Shown here one piece after another: positions 27,675 through 38,289 of a DNA stretch of 56,697 nt. Each line of letters starts with the position of its first letter. Positions within the stretch are counted from its first letter, which is position 1. The notes below the pieces were generated by a model. That model had not been told where the DNA came from, searched no databases, and saw nothing but the letters and a program-made list of their open reading frames with translations. The position numbers were made by a program, and so were the translations under genes. The stretch comes from Zunongwangia pacifica (GTDB lineage Bacteria > Bacteroidota > Bacteroidia > Flavobacteriales > Flavobacteriaceae): assembly GCF_023499215.1 (NCBI RefSeq), contig NZ_JAKHSK010000032.1, forward strand, positions 1-56,697, read 5' to 3'.

Positions 27675-30041
27675 ATGAAAGATCAGAAGCAGGATTTTCC
27701 TCTGGATATAACAATTAGCTTTCACAAAGTAGTAGAGCAATACGAAGATCGGCTAAAAGTTGAAGAGAACCCTATTGCCAAAAAATATATAGAAAGCTTA
27801 TTAGAATATGTAAAGGATTATCCTAAGCTTGTAGAAGGTATACAGGACATTAAAGATATAGAGGCGTATAAAGAGCCCATAAAAATTTTATTGGACGATC
27901 TTTTTCCAAACGTGTTGAGCAATAACGAAATTAAGGCAGTATCTATCCCTTATCATAACCTTCTTTTTAATCACTCTAACCGGCTAAAGAATATTATTGA
28001 GGCTGCTGGTAAGGATTTTAAGCCTAAAATGCGGGAGATCGATAACAATTCGGCATACATCAATGCCTGCATTAATATTCTTAATAATTATTACGATTTT
28101 AATATTGATTTTTCGCGGCCACCTTATTATGATATACCCGATGAAAACGGAATTGAAAAACATTACAGGGCAAATTTAAATGGCGATTTTGTAGAATTAT
28201 ATCCTAAAGAAAACACGAGGGAAGTAACCCAGAAAGATGTAGATGATTTACTAAAGGATGTTGAAAATATCGATTTATGGAAAGAAAAGTTTCCGCCCGG
28301 TAGTTGGGTTTTTAAAGGGTTTGTTATTGTAAACCTTACCGATGTCACCATTGAAGACGCTATATCTGAACTTAAAACAGCTTTACTGTTCCAAAAGACG
28401 GCAGAAAAGGAAGAATTAGATAAACTACAGCGTATTTTTAGATCTATTTATAAGATTCCAGATCTAAGAGTAGGTTTTACAGCGTACAACGCAGGGGATA
28501 AAACTTTTGAAAAAGAAACGAAGATGGAAGCGAATAGCTTTATCCTTAATGAAGAATTGGAAAGCGATTGTAAAACCGGAATTTGCGAGCAGAGTTTTAA
28601 TAACCTTATAGAGAAGAATAAAAAGTTTAGTATTCCTAATGTAGAAGCGTATGCAAAAGAAAATGATAATCTTTTAGCACGAAATTTACTGGCTAATGGT
28701 GTAAAAAGCTGTATCCTGGCACCACTGGCAAAGAATGGAAATTTGGTGGGGATTTTAGAACTTGTTGCCAATCATAAAAATGTTCTTAATCGCATAAATG
28801 CGATGAAATTAGACGAAATTTTGCCTTATATCATCACAGTGTCCGAGCGTAATAGAAATGACTTCGAAAATCGTATAAAGGCGGTAATACAAAGTGAATG
28901 CACCTCTATACATCCTAGTGTGCTATGGGTTTTTGAGCGCGAAGCACGTAAATTTATAAATGATTACGATAGTGACGGGTTGGCTTCATTTAAAGATATT
29001 GTGTTTAAAGATGTCTATCCGTTGTACGGACAAATAGATATTGTGGCCAGTAGCGATGCCAGGAATGAATCTATTCAAAAAGATTTGCTTTATCAATTAG
29101 ATATTATTCTGGAAATTATCGATAAAGCCTATGAAATTGAAGAGTTACCCATTTATGAGCAGGTGAATTTTAGGGTAAAAGAGTTTAGAACAGATATTGA
29201 GGAAAGCCTGAATGCCAGCAGCGAACAAAAGATATTCGGACTTTTACAAAGAGAAGTGAATCCTTTAATGGAACACTTAGAAAAGCAAAGCGAAGAAATA
29301 AGGGAAATGGTAGCCAATTATCGTTCAATGCTAAATCCCGAAACCGGTATTATTTATAACCATCGCAAAGATTATGATGATACGGTACAGCAAATAAACC
29401 GTACCATGTCTAGATTTTTAGATAAGCGGCAACTGGAAGCGCAAAAAATCTATCCGCATTATTTTGAGCGTTATAAAACCGATGGTGTAGACCATAATAT
29501 GTACATAGGGCCTTCACTCACAAAAAATAAGCCTTTTAATAAAGTTTATCTTTTTAATTTAAGGTTGTGGCAAATTAAAACGATGGTAGAGATGGAAAAT
29601 AGATTCTATCATCTACAGCAATCTACACCTATGCATTTAGATGCGGCATCGTTAATTTTAGTATATAATACTACGCTTTCTATTCGATATCGAATGGATG
29701 AGAAGAAATTTGATGTAGACGGAACCTATAATGCACGTTACGAAATCATTAAAAAACGAATTGATAAAGCTTTTATTAAAGATACTGAAGAGCGTATTAC
29801 CCAAAAAGGTAAAATCGTTATTATTTATTCCCAAAAATCTGATGAAAAAGAGTACCTGCGATACGTAAGATATCTACAGGCCAAGAGTTATCTGGGAGAA
29901 GAGCTCGAACTTTTAGAATTAGAAGATGTACAGGGCGTTATTGGTCTTAAAGCAATACGGGTAAATATTTTGTATACTTCAGAGCATGAGGAGCATCAAA
30001 AGCCAATTACCTATGAAAATCTTATGGAAGAATTGCATTGA
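27675..30041 (+). CDS. GAF domain-containing protein, Bacteroidota-specific
   Basis: A 788-residue soluble protein. The segment at about residues 240-385 reads as a GAF domain: a helix, then IPDLRVGFTAYN, and ARNLLANGVKSCILAPLAKNGNLVGILELVA. The flanking parts are long and helical without known motifs. There is no kinase, cyclase or HTH domain, so it is not a standard sensor kinase. Length and single-gene setting suggest a lineage-specific protein of unknown role. The C-terminal 200 residues contain several YLRYVR-like aromatic/charged helices. Confidence 0.75.
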   Translation: MKDQKQDFPLDITISFHKVVEQYEDRLKVEENPIAKKYIESLLEYVKDYPKLVEGIQDIKDIEAYKEPIKILLDDLFPNVLSNNEIKAVSIPYHNLLFNHSNRLKNIIEAAGKDFKPKMREIDNNSAYINACINILNNYYDFNIDFSRPPYYDIPDENGIEKHYRANLNGDFVELYPKENTREVTQKDVDDLLKDVENIDLWKEKFPPGSWVFKGFVIVNLTDVTIEDAISELKTALLFQKTAEKEELDKLQRIFRSIYKIPDLRVGFTAYNAGDKTFEKETKMEANSFILNEELESDCKTGICEQSFNNLIEKNKKFSIPNVEAYAKENDNLLARNLLANGVKSCILAPLAKNGNLVGILELVANHKNVLNRINAMKLDEILPYIITVSERNRNDFENRIKAVIQSECTSIHPSVLWVFEREARKFINDYDSDGLASFKDIVFKDVYPLYGQIDIVASSDARNESIQKDLLYQLDIILEIIDKAYEIEELPIYEQVNFRVKEFRTDIEESLNASSEQKIFGLLQREVNPLMEHLEKQSEEIREMVANYRSMLNPETGIIYNHRKDYDDTVQQINRTMSRFLDKRQLEAQKIYPHYFERYKTDGVDHNMYIGPSLTKNKPFNKVYLFNLRLWQIKTMVEMENRFYHLQQSTPMHLDAASLILVYNTTLSIRYRMDEKKFDVDGTYNARYEIIKKRIDKAFIKDTEERITQKGKIVIIYSQKSDEKEYLRYVRYLQAKSYLGEELELLELEDVQGVIGLKAIRVNILYTSEHEEHQKPITYENLMEELH

Positions 30042-30092
30042 TATTCGTTAACTATCAATGCAGTTTTTTCTGGTTCGTGATATTTTAAATGA

Positions 30093-31241
30093 TTAAAACG
30101 CTACCTGAAATTGGATAAGTGCGCGGTTAGAATCGTACTGTGACGTATCAGGGATATTGGTTTGATAATCATAAAACACGCCTACAAAAGATAATTTAGC
30201 GTTATAATCCCCGGCCAGTACCAAACTAAACATGGGAATGTGCGAACGTAAGATATCACCGTGAACCTGACTATTAGTATCTAAATATTCCTGCCTGATG
30301 CTAAATTCTAATGCTTTTAAATAAGGATTATTAATAAACTTTTTAACCCTTAAAAGATTATAAATCCCTTCCATATAAAAATCATTTAACTGCAGGTTCT
30401 TTAAAGGAGTATCTGTATTTATCGCATGATTATACGCAATAAAGTTAGTCCCTTTTTTATATTCAATATGGGCATCAATCTCCCAAGACGGGCTTATAGG
30501 GTAATTAATTTTTAAATCGGCACCATAGGCATTGGCATTTTGGTGATATCGATTAGTAATAGCCCCGTTTATTCCAATTTGAACAATCGGTGACGGCACA
30601 TACTCAAATCGCAAGCTATAATTCTTATTATTATCGTTATCCTGAGTTTGATTGCGGTTATTTCCATTATAAACCGTAAAATAATATTTAAGAGGAATAT
30701 TATTTTTAGTTAATTCCCCATAAACAGCAGCACCTATCTGAAAACTTTGCCAGGCATTCTGGCCAAATAAGAAATACTGGTTAGACCATCTATATGAATT
30801 ATTTAGCTGAAAAGGATGTAAATCTTCCAAACCAAAATAGGGTCTAAACTGCCCAAGCCTAATATTTAAATAAGGATTAGCTTTATATTGAACAAAAGCA
30901 TTTTCCAGCACTTTTCTGGAAACAGTTTCCTTATTAAAATTGGCAAGATTCAGTAAAATGGATGTCGAAATTCGATCATTTATATGAAAGGAGGTCGCAA
31001 ACCTTACGTATTCCATTTGAAATGAATTATTTACGATTTCCTGTTCACCTTCTGGATCTTCAGAAAAGTGATGGCCTTCAAAATCGATATTTTTATCAAA
31101 AGAAGCCGCATATCGCCCTACAACTAATGCCTTTAGTTCCATCCTTTTTTGAAGATCGGCAAACTTTGAAGAATCCTGTGAAGTTTGGGCATAAAAAGGT
31201 AATATAAAAAGTCCCAAAAGTGCTTGAAAATAAACTTTCAT
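30093..31241 (-). CDS. Outer-membrane porin-like protein
   Basis: A 382-residue protein with a signal peptide (MKVYFQALLGLFILPFYA, cleavage before QT). The mature part is a run of amphipathic beta strands rich in Tyr, Asn and Phe and ends in F (LIQFQVAF), as outer-membrane barrels do. IRLGQFRPYFGLEDLHPF resembles the phosphate-selective porin O/P family. Substrate unknown. It ends 50 bp from the stop of the GAF gene, convergent. Confidence 0.8.
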   Translation of the reverse strand: MKVYFQALLGLFILPFYAQTSQDSSKFADLQKRMELKALVVGRYAASFDKNIDFEGHHFSEDPEGEQEIVNNSFQMEYVRFATSFHINDRISTSILLNLANFNKETVSRKVLENAFVQYKANPYLNIRLGQFRPYFGLEDLHPFQLNNSYRWSNQYFLFGQNAWQSFQIGAAVYGELTKNNIPLKYYFTVYNGNNRNQTQDNDNNKNYSLRFEYVPSPIVQIGINGAITNRYHQNANAYGADLKINYPISPSWEIDAHIEYKKGTNFIAYNHAINTDTPLKNLQLNDFYMEGIYNLLRVKKFINNPYLKALEFSIRQEYLDTNSQVHGDILRSHIPMFSLVLAGDYNAKLSFVGVFYDYQTNIPDTSQYDSNRALIQFQVAF

Positions 31242-31860
31242 GGATGTTTATGTTTTCCCTTGTGCTTAACAAGTAAACTACCTCAGGACAAGTCCATAAG
31301 GCATTTATTAGAAAATTATTTTTTATTTCGAGGCATCCCAATCCTGATCGCTATCGGTACCGGTGCATTTAATCTCGATTATCGAGTAAAATTATGGGGA
31401 TTCATATAGATAATGTATGATTTTTATCATTTTGCCAATCGATTTTTGGTGATTGGTAAAATAAATTTTAATGGGAGATGTTATTAAATAAAGATTATCC
31501 TTTTTTTAGTTGTTGAAATAAATGTATTTTAGACACTAAAGATGTTTTTGGTCAAAATTACGATCTTATTTAGCACAAAATTTTTTCGGAAGTATTGCAT
31601 TTTCGCTAATCGTTTGTCATGTGAATAAAATCTTAAAAAAATCGCTAAAGCTGATATTTGTCAGGTTTCTTTAAGTAGATAGTTTATACCTTTAATACTG
31701 TAAAAACGAAGAAGATATTTTGTTATTAAGGAATTTAAATGATTGAATTTTAGAAACCCCTGAATAGTAAAAAAATGATGTTGTAGAGATTGAAAAAATA
31801 GACTGGATCAACCACCAGAAATTTTAATAATCACTGAATATTAATTTTAAGCCAAGCGTC
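31242..31860. other. AT-rich intergenic region between porin and tonB genes
   Basis: These 619 bases contain no credible gene. Two small palindromic motifs are seen: CTCGATTATCGAG (31373-31385) and a CGATAGCG-like core near 31345. The length suggests regulatory sequence for the divergent porin and tonB genes, but no full -33/-7 pair was recognised. Confidence 0.5.
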
Positions 31861-32604
31861 ATGAAAACCAAAAAAAATCCCAAAGCAGACCTCAATAGAG
31901 GAAGTGTGATTTTCTTCCAAATTGGTCTCATCATGATACTGTCCTCTGTGTATTTTGCTTTAGAAATGCGCACCGCCACAAAAGATAGTGTCGATAATTA
32001 CGCAATAGATATGGATGAAGAAATGATCGTGGATATCCCTATTACGCAAATGAATACCCCGCCACCTCCACCTCCACCACCTCCACCAGTGATTCCAGAG
32101 GTTATTGAGATCGTGGATGATGAGCTGGATATCAAAGAAGATGTTATCGTATCTACAGAAAGTAACCAGGATGATAAAATTGAAAAAGTTGCCGAGGTGT
32201 CTGATATTACAGAAGGAGATGGTGAAGAAGAAGTAGAACAGGTTCCCTTTGTATTTGTAGAACAAGTACCCATTTTTCCGGGTTGTGAATCACTTAAAGA
32301 TAATGAAGCCCGTAAAAAATGTATGACAGAGAAAATAGATGAGTTTGTGAGAAACGAATTTAATACCGAGGTGGGAACAGAAGCCGGAGTAAACGGTATA
32401 AGCCGAATCATCGTAGTCTTTAAGATTAATGAGTTTGGAAAAGTTACCGATATCCAGTCTAGAGCACCCAACGTTCTTTTAGAAGAAGAAGCAGAGCGGG
32501 TTATAAAAATGCTACCTCAAATGAAACCAGGGATGCAACGTAACCGCCCGGTAAGAATATCTTACTCACTACCAATTGTATTCGATTTTAGAGAACGCAG
32601 TTAG
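31861..32604 (+). CDS. TonB family energy-transducing protein
   Basis: A 247-residue inner-membrane protein that carries proton-motive energy to outer-membrane TonB-dependent transporters. It has one transmembrane helix (about residues 17-33), a periplasmic poly-proline stretch (ten Pro from about residue 67), an acidic linker, and a C-terminal TonB domain with RIIVVFKINEFGKVTDIQ and PGMQRNRPVRISYSLPI. VPIFPGCESL is the usual Bacteroidota motif before the domain. The uspA-like gene follows 65 bp downstream on the same strand. Confidence 0.9.
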   Translation: MKTKKNPKADLNRGSVIFFQIGLIMILSSVYFALEMRTATKDSVDNYAIDMDEEMIVDIPITQMNTPPPPPPPPPPVIPEVIEIVDDELDIKEDVIVSTESNQDDKIEKVAEVSDITEGDGEEEVEQVPFVFVEQVPIFPGCESLKDNEARKKCMTEKIDEFVRNEFNTEVGTEAGVNGISRIIVVFKINEFGKVTDIQSRAPNVLLEEEAERVIKMLPQMKPGMQRNRPVRISYSLPIVFDFRERS

Positions 32605-32669
32605 GTGCTTTAAACAGACAACCCAAAAAATTGAAATAGATCTATGGAATTCACTTTAAACCAAAAATC

Positions 32670-33455
32670 ATGAAAACTGTTCTTATCCCTTTCGACTTTT
32701 CAAAAGCTTCTTTAAACGCATTAAAGTACGCTGTAGAATTTGCAAAACAAAAACCAATTGTAACCGTTTATTTACTTCGTATACTTTCAGAAGGTGCAGA
32801 TGAAGATGAAAATGAAGAAAAGAAAAAGCTTTACGAGGTTATTGCAGAATATGATAAACCTGAATATCCTGAAATAATTCCCATGGTAAAACAGGGTAAA
32901 TTAGCCCCTGTAATTTTAAAACTAAGGGAAGAGCTAAATATAGATTTAGTGATCGTAGGAACTAGAGGTTCTAAAGTGGAACGGGAAAATATGACCTCTA
33001 ACACCTCTAAATTTGTGCAACAGGCAGATTTACCAGTGTTGGTAATTCCTGAAAAATCAAAAGAATTTAGTCTAAAAACAATTGTTTTGACTATGGGTAA
33101 AGAAAAGATTCCAGATAGAAATGTACTCTATACCCTACTGGATATTGCAAGACGTTTTAAAGCAAAAGTTCACTTATTAACCGTAGACAAAGATTCCAAT
33201 TTATTAGGCTATTCAGATTACGACGAGATCAATGAAAAAACCATAGAGTATTTTCTAGAAATGTTTTACTCACACCATACCTTCTTGGAAAATGAAGACA
33301 TAGAAGAGGGGATTAAACAATATATAGAAAATCACAATGCAGATATGTTGGCCATCATGCCAAAAACACACTTAGAGAAACCTAAGGCTTCTCAAGGTAA
33401 ACTAACTAATATTTTAACGCTGCATAGCGACAAGCCATTACTGGTTTTAGATTAA
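32670..33455 (+). CDS. Universal stress protein, tandem UspA domains
   Basis: A 261-residue cytoplasmic protein. The first Usp domain begins KTVLIPFDFSKASLNALKYAVEFA and has the nucleotide-loop pattern IVGTRGS-x9-S. The second half is a weaker Usp repeat from about residue 133, with the loop degraded (LAIMPKTHLEK). Usp proteins support survival under stress and may bind ATP. It lies between tonB and pckA in the same direction. Confidence 0.85.
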   Translation: MKTVLIPFDFSKASLNALKYAVEFAKQKPIVTVYLLRILSEGADEDENEEKKKLYEVIAEYDKPEYPEIIPMVKQGKLAPVILKLREELNIDLVIVGTRGSKVERENMTSNTSKFVQQADLPVLVIPEKSKEFSLKTIVLTMGKEKIPDRNVLYTLLDIARRFKAKVHLLTVDKDSNLLGYSDYDEINEKTIEYFLEMFYSHHTFLENEDIEEGIKQYIENHNADMLAIMPKTHLEKPKASQGKLTNILTLHSDKPLLVLD

Positions 33456-33540
33456 CAAGAATCAACTAGAATTATATCAACAACTTAATACAACCCAGTT
33501 TTCTGGACATACTAATGTTTCACTTAAATTTTTAATTATC

Positions 33541-35169
33541 ATGAGTACTTCTCTAGACTACCCAAAAACGCAAGATCTTTTAAAATATGGAATAAAAGAC
33601 AATAAGGTGATGTGGAACCTGAGCGGTGAAGAACTTCAAAAAATAACCCTTGAAAAAGGCATGGGAAGAGAATCATCTAACGGAACCCTTGCTGTTAACA
33701 CCGGTAAATTTACAGGTAGATCTCCTCAGGATCGTTTTATAGTACAAGACGACTATACCAAAGATGTTTGGTGGGGAAAAATAAATAAACCAATCTCACC
33801 TGAAAATTTTGATAAACTTTATGACAGGGTAACCAATTATCTTACAGGAAAAGATGTTTATGTACATGATGGCTATGTATGCGCCTATCCTGAATATCAA
33901 ATGAATGTTCGAACAATAACCGAATACCCCTGGTCTAACTTCTTTGTAAAAAATATGTTCTTAAGGCTAAATGAAGAAGAACTTAAAAACTTTGAAGAAG
34001 AATGGTTGGTACTTTGTGTTCCTGGTTATGTAGAGCCCAATCCATCAGAATACGGTTTACGCCAAGGCAATTTTAGTATCCTAAACTTTACCAGAAAAAT
34101 AGCTTTAATCGGAGGATCTGCCTATACCGGTGAAATGAAAAAAGGGATATTTTCAGCCTTAAACTTAATTTTCCCAAAAGATAAGAATGTATTGCCTATG
34201 CACTGTTCTGCAAACGTGGGAAAAAATGATGATACCGCTATATTCTTTGGATTATCCGGAACAGGGAAAACAACCCTTTCTGCTGATCCAGAACGAAAAT
34301 TAATTGGAGATGACGAGCATGGATGGACCGCAGACAATGTAATCTTTAATTTTGAAGGAGGTTGCTATGCTAAAGTAATTGGTTTAACTGAAGAAAAAGA
34401 GCCAGATATCTTTAGAGCCATTAAGCCAGGCGCATTGTTAGAAAATGTGATTTTCGATAAAGATGGTGAAATCGACTTTTTAGACAGTAGTATAACCCAA
34501 AATACAAGAGTAAGTTATCCAATAGAACATATTGATAATATTCAACCTAATTCTTACGGTGAAAATCCTACCAATATCTTCTTTTTAACTTGTGATGCTT
34601 TTGGCGTATTGCCACCGGTTTCTAAACTTACTCCCGGACAGGCGGCCTATCACTTTATCTCAGGATATACTGCAAAAGTAGCAGGAACCGAGGCCGGAAT
34701 TACAGAACCCGTTCCTTCATTCTCTGCTTGTTTTGGAGAACCATTTATGCCACTGCATCCAACAGCTTATGCCGAAATGCTAAGTAAAAAAATGCAGGAA
34801 GCCAATGTAAATGTATGGTTAATTAACACCGGATGGAGTGGAGGCCCTTACGGAGTTGGATCAAGAATTAAACTAAAATATACTCGTAGTATGATTACCG
34901 AGATTTTGAATGGAAATCTTGAAAATGTAGATTACGAAATGCATCCAATATTCGGATTAAATATGCCAAAATATTGTGCTGGTGTACCTTCAGAAATGTT
35001 GAACCCAATTAATACCTGGCTTCAAAAAGGAGTGTATATTCAAAAATCAATTCAGTTGGCACATTCATTCCACTTAAACTTTGAAAAATTTGCACAAAAA
35101 GCATCGCAGGAAATTTTGGAAGGTGGTCCACTAATCGATGAACACCACCATATTTCTTCAGACTTATAA
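33541..35169 (+). CDS. pckA: Phosphoenolpyruvate carboxykinase (ATP)
   Basis: Makes phosphoenolpyruvate from oxaloacetate with ATP, the first step of gluconeogenesis. The 542 residues fit the bacterial ATP-type enzyme. The kinase-1a P-loop is FFGLSGTGKTTLS (about residues 238-250), followed by GDDEHGW with metal-binding Asp. GRSPQDRFIV (residues 59-68) binds oxaloacetate, and NTGWSGGPYGVG is conserved near the C-terminal domain. Two terminator hairpins follow. Confidence 0.95.
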   Translation: MSTSLDYPKTQDLLKYGIKDNKVMWNLSGEELQKITLEKGMGRESSNGTLAVNTGKFTGRSPQDRFIVQDDYTKDVWWGKINKPISPENFDKLYDRVTNYLTGKDVYVHDGYVCAYPEYQMNVRTITEYPWSNFFVKNMFLRLNEEELKNFEEEWLVLCVPGYVEPNPSEYGLRQGNFSILNFTRKIALIGGSAYTGEMKKGIFSALNLIFPKDKNVLPMHCSANVGKNDDTAIFFGLSGTGKTTLSADPERKLIGDDEHGWTADNVIFNFEGGCYAKVIGLTEEKEPDIFRAIKPGALLENVIFDKDGEIDFLDSSITQNTRVSYPIEHIDNIQPNSYGENPTNIFFLTCDAFGVLPPVSKLTPGQAAYHFISGYTAKVAGTEAGITEPVPSFSACFGEPFMPLHPTAYAEMLSKKMQEANVNVWLINTGWSGGPYGVGSRIKLKYTRSMITEILNGNLENVDYEMHPIFGLNMPKYCAGVPSEMLNPINTWLQKGVYIQKSIQLAHSFHLNFEKFAQKASQEILEGGPLIDEHHHISSDL

Positions 35170-35196
35170 AGATTTTTTTGGGGATTTTTTGGTTTG

Positions 35197-35240
35197 AGAA
35201 GGTCGTAGTCTTTAGGGGGAAGGCTACGATCTTCTTTTTG
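35197..35240 (+). terminator. First terminator after pckA
   Basis: Arms AGAAGGTCGTAGTCTT and AAGGCTACGATCTTCT pair over 16 positions (two wobbles) and lead into TTTTT. Confidence 0.85.
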
Positions 35241-35250
35241 AGAGAAGTAA

Positions 35251-35276
35251 AAAGCACCGAGTAATATCGGTGCTTT
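35251..35276. terminator. Second hairpin terminator after pckA
   Basis: AAAGCACCGA and TCGGTGCTTT pair perfectly around a 6-base loop, flanked by A and T runs, so it can act in both directions. Confidence 0.8.
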
Positions 35277-35384
35277 TGTGTTTCTGGCAGTAAAGAGTAA
35301 GGAGATGAATTGAGATTGGAAATTGTGCTGACTACTGATTCGAACATCAGAATATAAAGGCTGCCAGATCTCCTGTGGATTAGT

Positions 35385-36581
35385 TTATGATCCGGGAACT
35401 ATTTCCCAAGAAATAATATTACAATATCTGCCAGGTGTTTCTCCCCATTGCGTGCTTACCTGGCCAATTAAAAGGGCCGTAGTTTCCTCCAGCGTAAAAT
35501 TTATAGAATAGTTTAGCGTAGCTGCTGTTGTTCTTTCGTAAGCTACTACATCTTCAGAATTTTCCACTATTTCAACATCTGGGAATTCTTCAGCTGTTGT
35601 GACTACAAAATAAGAGCCCCCTTCATCATCAACAGAATGATTGGTATCTCTTAAAACGATTCTAAGGGTATAATTACCAGCACCTGCTGTTACCTGCTGA
35701 TAGATTTTTCCGTTCGTAATTGCCGGCGATCCCCAACCAGATTCCATATTGAAAATATTATTATTCCATTCGTCCCAGCCACCGTAACCATCATGGTTTC
35801 TAGCAGCTTCATTGGTGGTCCAAACCGATAAAATACCCCATCGGCCACTTATAGAATCTGCCGCAAACGGTACTGCTGCATTTTGCAATACCGGAAACTG
35901 AATAGGGGTATCGGTTGTGTAACCGGTATAAAACGTATCTATAGCCGTTGGGGCGGGTACAAATACCGATCTAAAGCTATAGGAAGTTCCTTCCTTAAAG
36001 TTGGGGATCGTTACGCGATCGATATCTTTAGTAATAAACAAACTTTTTAATTCACCATCAATAGTCTCATAGTCTAATTGCGTTCCAATAGCTCCCGGTG
36101 TTGCGTCAATAGCATTAAAGTTAATGTCTAAGGTCGTGTTTCTTAAAATTTGAGAGCTTATTTCTCTGTTCGTAATAGCAGCTTCGTAGTCGCTTCCAAA
36201 AACACTTGTTCCCGCGGTAATGGTATTAGACGTATTACCGCTATTATCCTTAGCCACCACTTCAAAGGTGTAGTTGCCTTCTTCAAGACCGGTAATGGTA
36301 GCCGAAATGGTTTCTGAAGAAGTTTCAACAGGAATGATTAATGATTCTGCGCGGTCGTTCCAAAATACTTCAATTTCAGAGATTTTATCAGGATCTACCT
36401 TACCTTTTACCTGCACCCGGTTTTTCCCGGGATTCGCTTCAAAAGATTTAACTGTAGCAACAGATGCAGCTCTCTGATTAATATACACAACGTCCTGATC
36501 TGTATCACATGAAAAAAAGACAATTAATAGGAAAGAAAGATACATTATTCTGAGAAGAGAAAGCGTAGTATAATGTTTCAT
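35385..36581 (-). CDS. DUF4998 domain lipoprotein
   Basis: A 398-residue outer-envelope lipoprotein. The signal ends in a lipobox-like IVFFSC (Cys25). Residues about 42-230 match DUF4998: SFEANPGKNRVQVKGKVDPDKISEIEVFW, then GLEEGNYTFEVVAKDNSGNTS. The C-terminal part (about 235-398) resembles the DUF5013/discoidin-like region seen in glycan-utilisation loci, with GGWDEWNNNIFNMESGWG. No SusC/SusD pair is present, so a link to glycans is only inferred from the family. Confidence 0.75.
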   Translation of the reverse strand: MKHYTTLSLLRIMYLSFLLIVFFSCDTDQDVVYINQRAASVATVKSFEANPGKNRVQVKGKVDPDKISEIEVFWNDRAESLIIPVETSSETISATITGLEEGNYTFEVVAKDNSGNTSNTITAGTSVFGSDYEAAITNREISSQILRNTTLDINFNAIDATPGAIGTQLDYETIDGELKSLFITKDIDRVTIPNFKEGTSYSFRSVFVPAPTAIDTFYTGYTTDTPIQFPVLQNAAVPFAADSISGRWGILSVWTTNEAARNHDGYGGWDEWNNNIFNMESGWGSPAITNGKIYQQVTAGAGNYTLRIVLRDTNHSVDDEGGSYFVVTTAEEFPDVEIVENSEDVVAYERTTAATLNYSINFTLEETTALLIGQVSTQWGETPGRYCNIISWEIVPGS

Positions 36582-36594
36582 ACATAGTATGTAT
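36580..36594. promoter_or_regulatory. Palindrome at the start of the DUF4998 gene
   Basis: ATACATA-G-TATGTAT, perfect 7-bp arms, overlaps the start codon region. It could be an operator or part of an mRNA leader hairpin; function unknown. Confidence 0.35.
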
Positions 36595-36994
36595 TTAGTT
36601 GATTTTAATGAATTATTAAAAATCTGTTCGAAATCGTTTTCGTTTATGAGTCGTTTTAATAAGTTTATTACAAATTTAAGTCTTATAATTCTGAAAGTAT
36701 CCTGTAGTGTCCTGATTAATATGTGTTTGAAAAAATGAAAACCCCTATTTGTACTGTCCCTGACCTGATTGAATGGAAAAAGAAAATTGGCTCTTTGTTT
36801 TTTTGATTTTCGACCTTTTACAGGTCTGATTTTTAAAAGGATTTATAAACTTATTGTAATGAAATATCGAAAATGTTAATTTATTATGTCACAAAAGCTT
36901 AATTTATGAACGCTATCACTATTTCTGAGACGAACATAAGTTAAGGTTTACTAATCCTTCTTTTAAACGTAAGCTTATGGAGTATTTTTAAGTT
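36595..36994. other. Intergenic region between DUF4998 and proline dehydrogenase genes
   Basis: Four hundred AT-rich bases with no credible gene. A short hairpin (GACCTTTTACAGGTC, 36819-36833) is visible. No complete -33/-7 pair was recognised. Confidence 0.4.
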
Positions 36995-38194
36995 ATGATA
37001 AAAGAGAAAATTTTCAACGATACAGCGACGGCTTTCAGGTTAAAATCTGATATGGAAATTAATAGAGCCGTTCTCCTTTTTAGTGTAATGGGAACACCAT
37101 CTTTGATAAAACCAGGAATAGCAATTACAAAATTTGCTTTAAAAGCAAAATTGCCGATTACTCCTATCATTAAAAATACCATTTTCGATCAGTTTTGTGG
37201 TGGGGTTACAATAGACGATTGTAAACCGGTAATGGATCAGATGGATGAGGTTAATCTATCCAGTATTTTGGATTATTCGGTAGAAGGTAAAAAAAATGAA
37301 GCGGAGTTCGATTCAGCCTACAATGTCAAATTGGAGCTTATCGAATTGGCCAGGGAAGAAAGCGAAGTTCCTTTTGCTATTTTTAAGCCTACCGCCTTAG
37401 GTCGATTTAAAATATGGCATAAAGTAAGCTCTCATGTTAGTTTAAATGAAAAAGAAAAAGAAGAATGGGAAAGAGTGCAGCAAAGGGTAGAGGGCTTGTG
37501 TGAAAAAGCGCATAAGTTAAAGGTACGATTATATGCTGATGCTGAAGAATCCTGGATGCAGGAAGCTGCAGATCTTCTTATGGAAAAAATGATGGCTAAA
37601 TTTAACAAAGATGAAGCCTTAATTTTTAATACTTTCCAATGTTACCGTTGGGATCGCCTGGAGTATATAAAACAATTGCATTCCAAAGCCAAAGAGCAGG
37701 GCTTTAAGATTGGTGCAAAGATCGTAAGAGGCGCCTATATGGAAAAGGAAAATAAGCGCGCTAGGAAACGAGGAAAAAAGTCACCAATTTGTATAAGTAA
37801 GGAGGCTACAGATGTTAACTTTAACAGTGTGATGGGGTATTGTCTGGATCATTTAGACGATTTCTCGGTATTTATTGGTACACATAACGAGATTAGTAAT
37901 TATCTGGCCTTGCAAATATTAGAAGATAAAGGTATTGCTAAAGACGATCCACGTGTTTGGTTTAGTCAGTTATACGGTATGAGTGATCAGATAAGTTATA
38001 ATCTTGCCGCCAGAGGTTACAATACTGCTAAATTGGTGCCATTTGGTCCCATAAAAGATGTGGTGCCTTATTTGTTAAGGAGAGCCGAAGAGAACTCTTC
38101 AGTAAAAGGACAAACCAGTAGAGAGCTTAATCTGCTTAAGAGGGAAAAGGAAAGACGAAAAAAATCAGAAGATCTTGCTCAGGCTAAGGCTTAA
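36995..38194 (+). CDS. Proline dehydrogenase
   Basis: An FAD enzyme oxidising proline to pyrroline-5-carboxylate. The 399 residues form the stand-alone PRODH (not fused PutA). Visible motifs are RLYADAEESW (about residues 184-193), FNTFQCYRW, KIVRGAYMEKENKRA, and near the C-terminus LVPFGPIKDVVPYLLRRAEEN, which matches the flavin-binding signature of the family. It is probably membrane-associated and feeds electrons to quinone. It is a monocistronic gene by its spacing. Confidence 0.92.
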   Translation: MIKEKIFNDTATAFRLKSDMEINRAVLLFSVMGTPSLIKPGIAITKFALKAKLPITPIIKNTIFDQFCGGVTIDDCKPVMDQMDEVNLSSILDYSVEGKKNEAEFDSAYNVKLELIELAREESEVPFAIFKPTALGRFKIWHKVSSHVSLNEKEKEEWERVQQRVEGLCEKAHKLKVRLYADAEESWMQEAADLLMEKMMAKFNKDEALIFNTFQCYRWDRLEYIKQLHSKAKEQGFKIGAKIVRGAYMEKENKRARKRGKKSPICISKEATDVNFNSVMGYCLDHLDDFSVFIGTHNEISNYLALQILEDKGIAKDDPRVWFSQLYGMSDQISYNLAARGYNTAKLVPFGPIKDVVPYLLRRAEENSSVKGQTSRELNLLKREKERRKKSEDLAQAKA

Positions 38195-38289
38195 AGCTAA
38201 AATTTTTTATCTGAATTTTCCTCCAGAATAAATAATTCTGAAAAAATTAGGAATTAAAGTGCCTGTCAATCCCTTAAAAAGTATTCAAA

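Noticed and set aside
31998-32471. 157-residue Ser-rich frame opposite tonB
   Set aside because: A shadow of the tonB poly-proline region (poly-Gly on the reverse strand).
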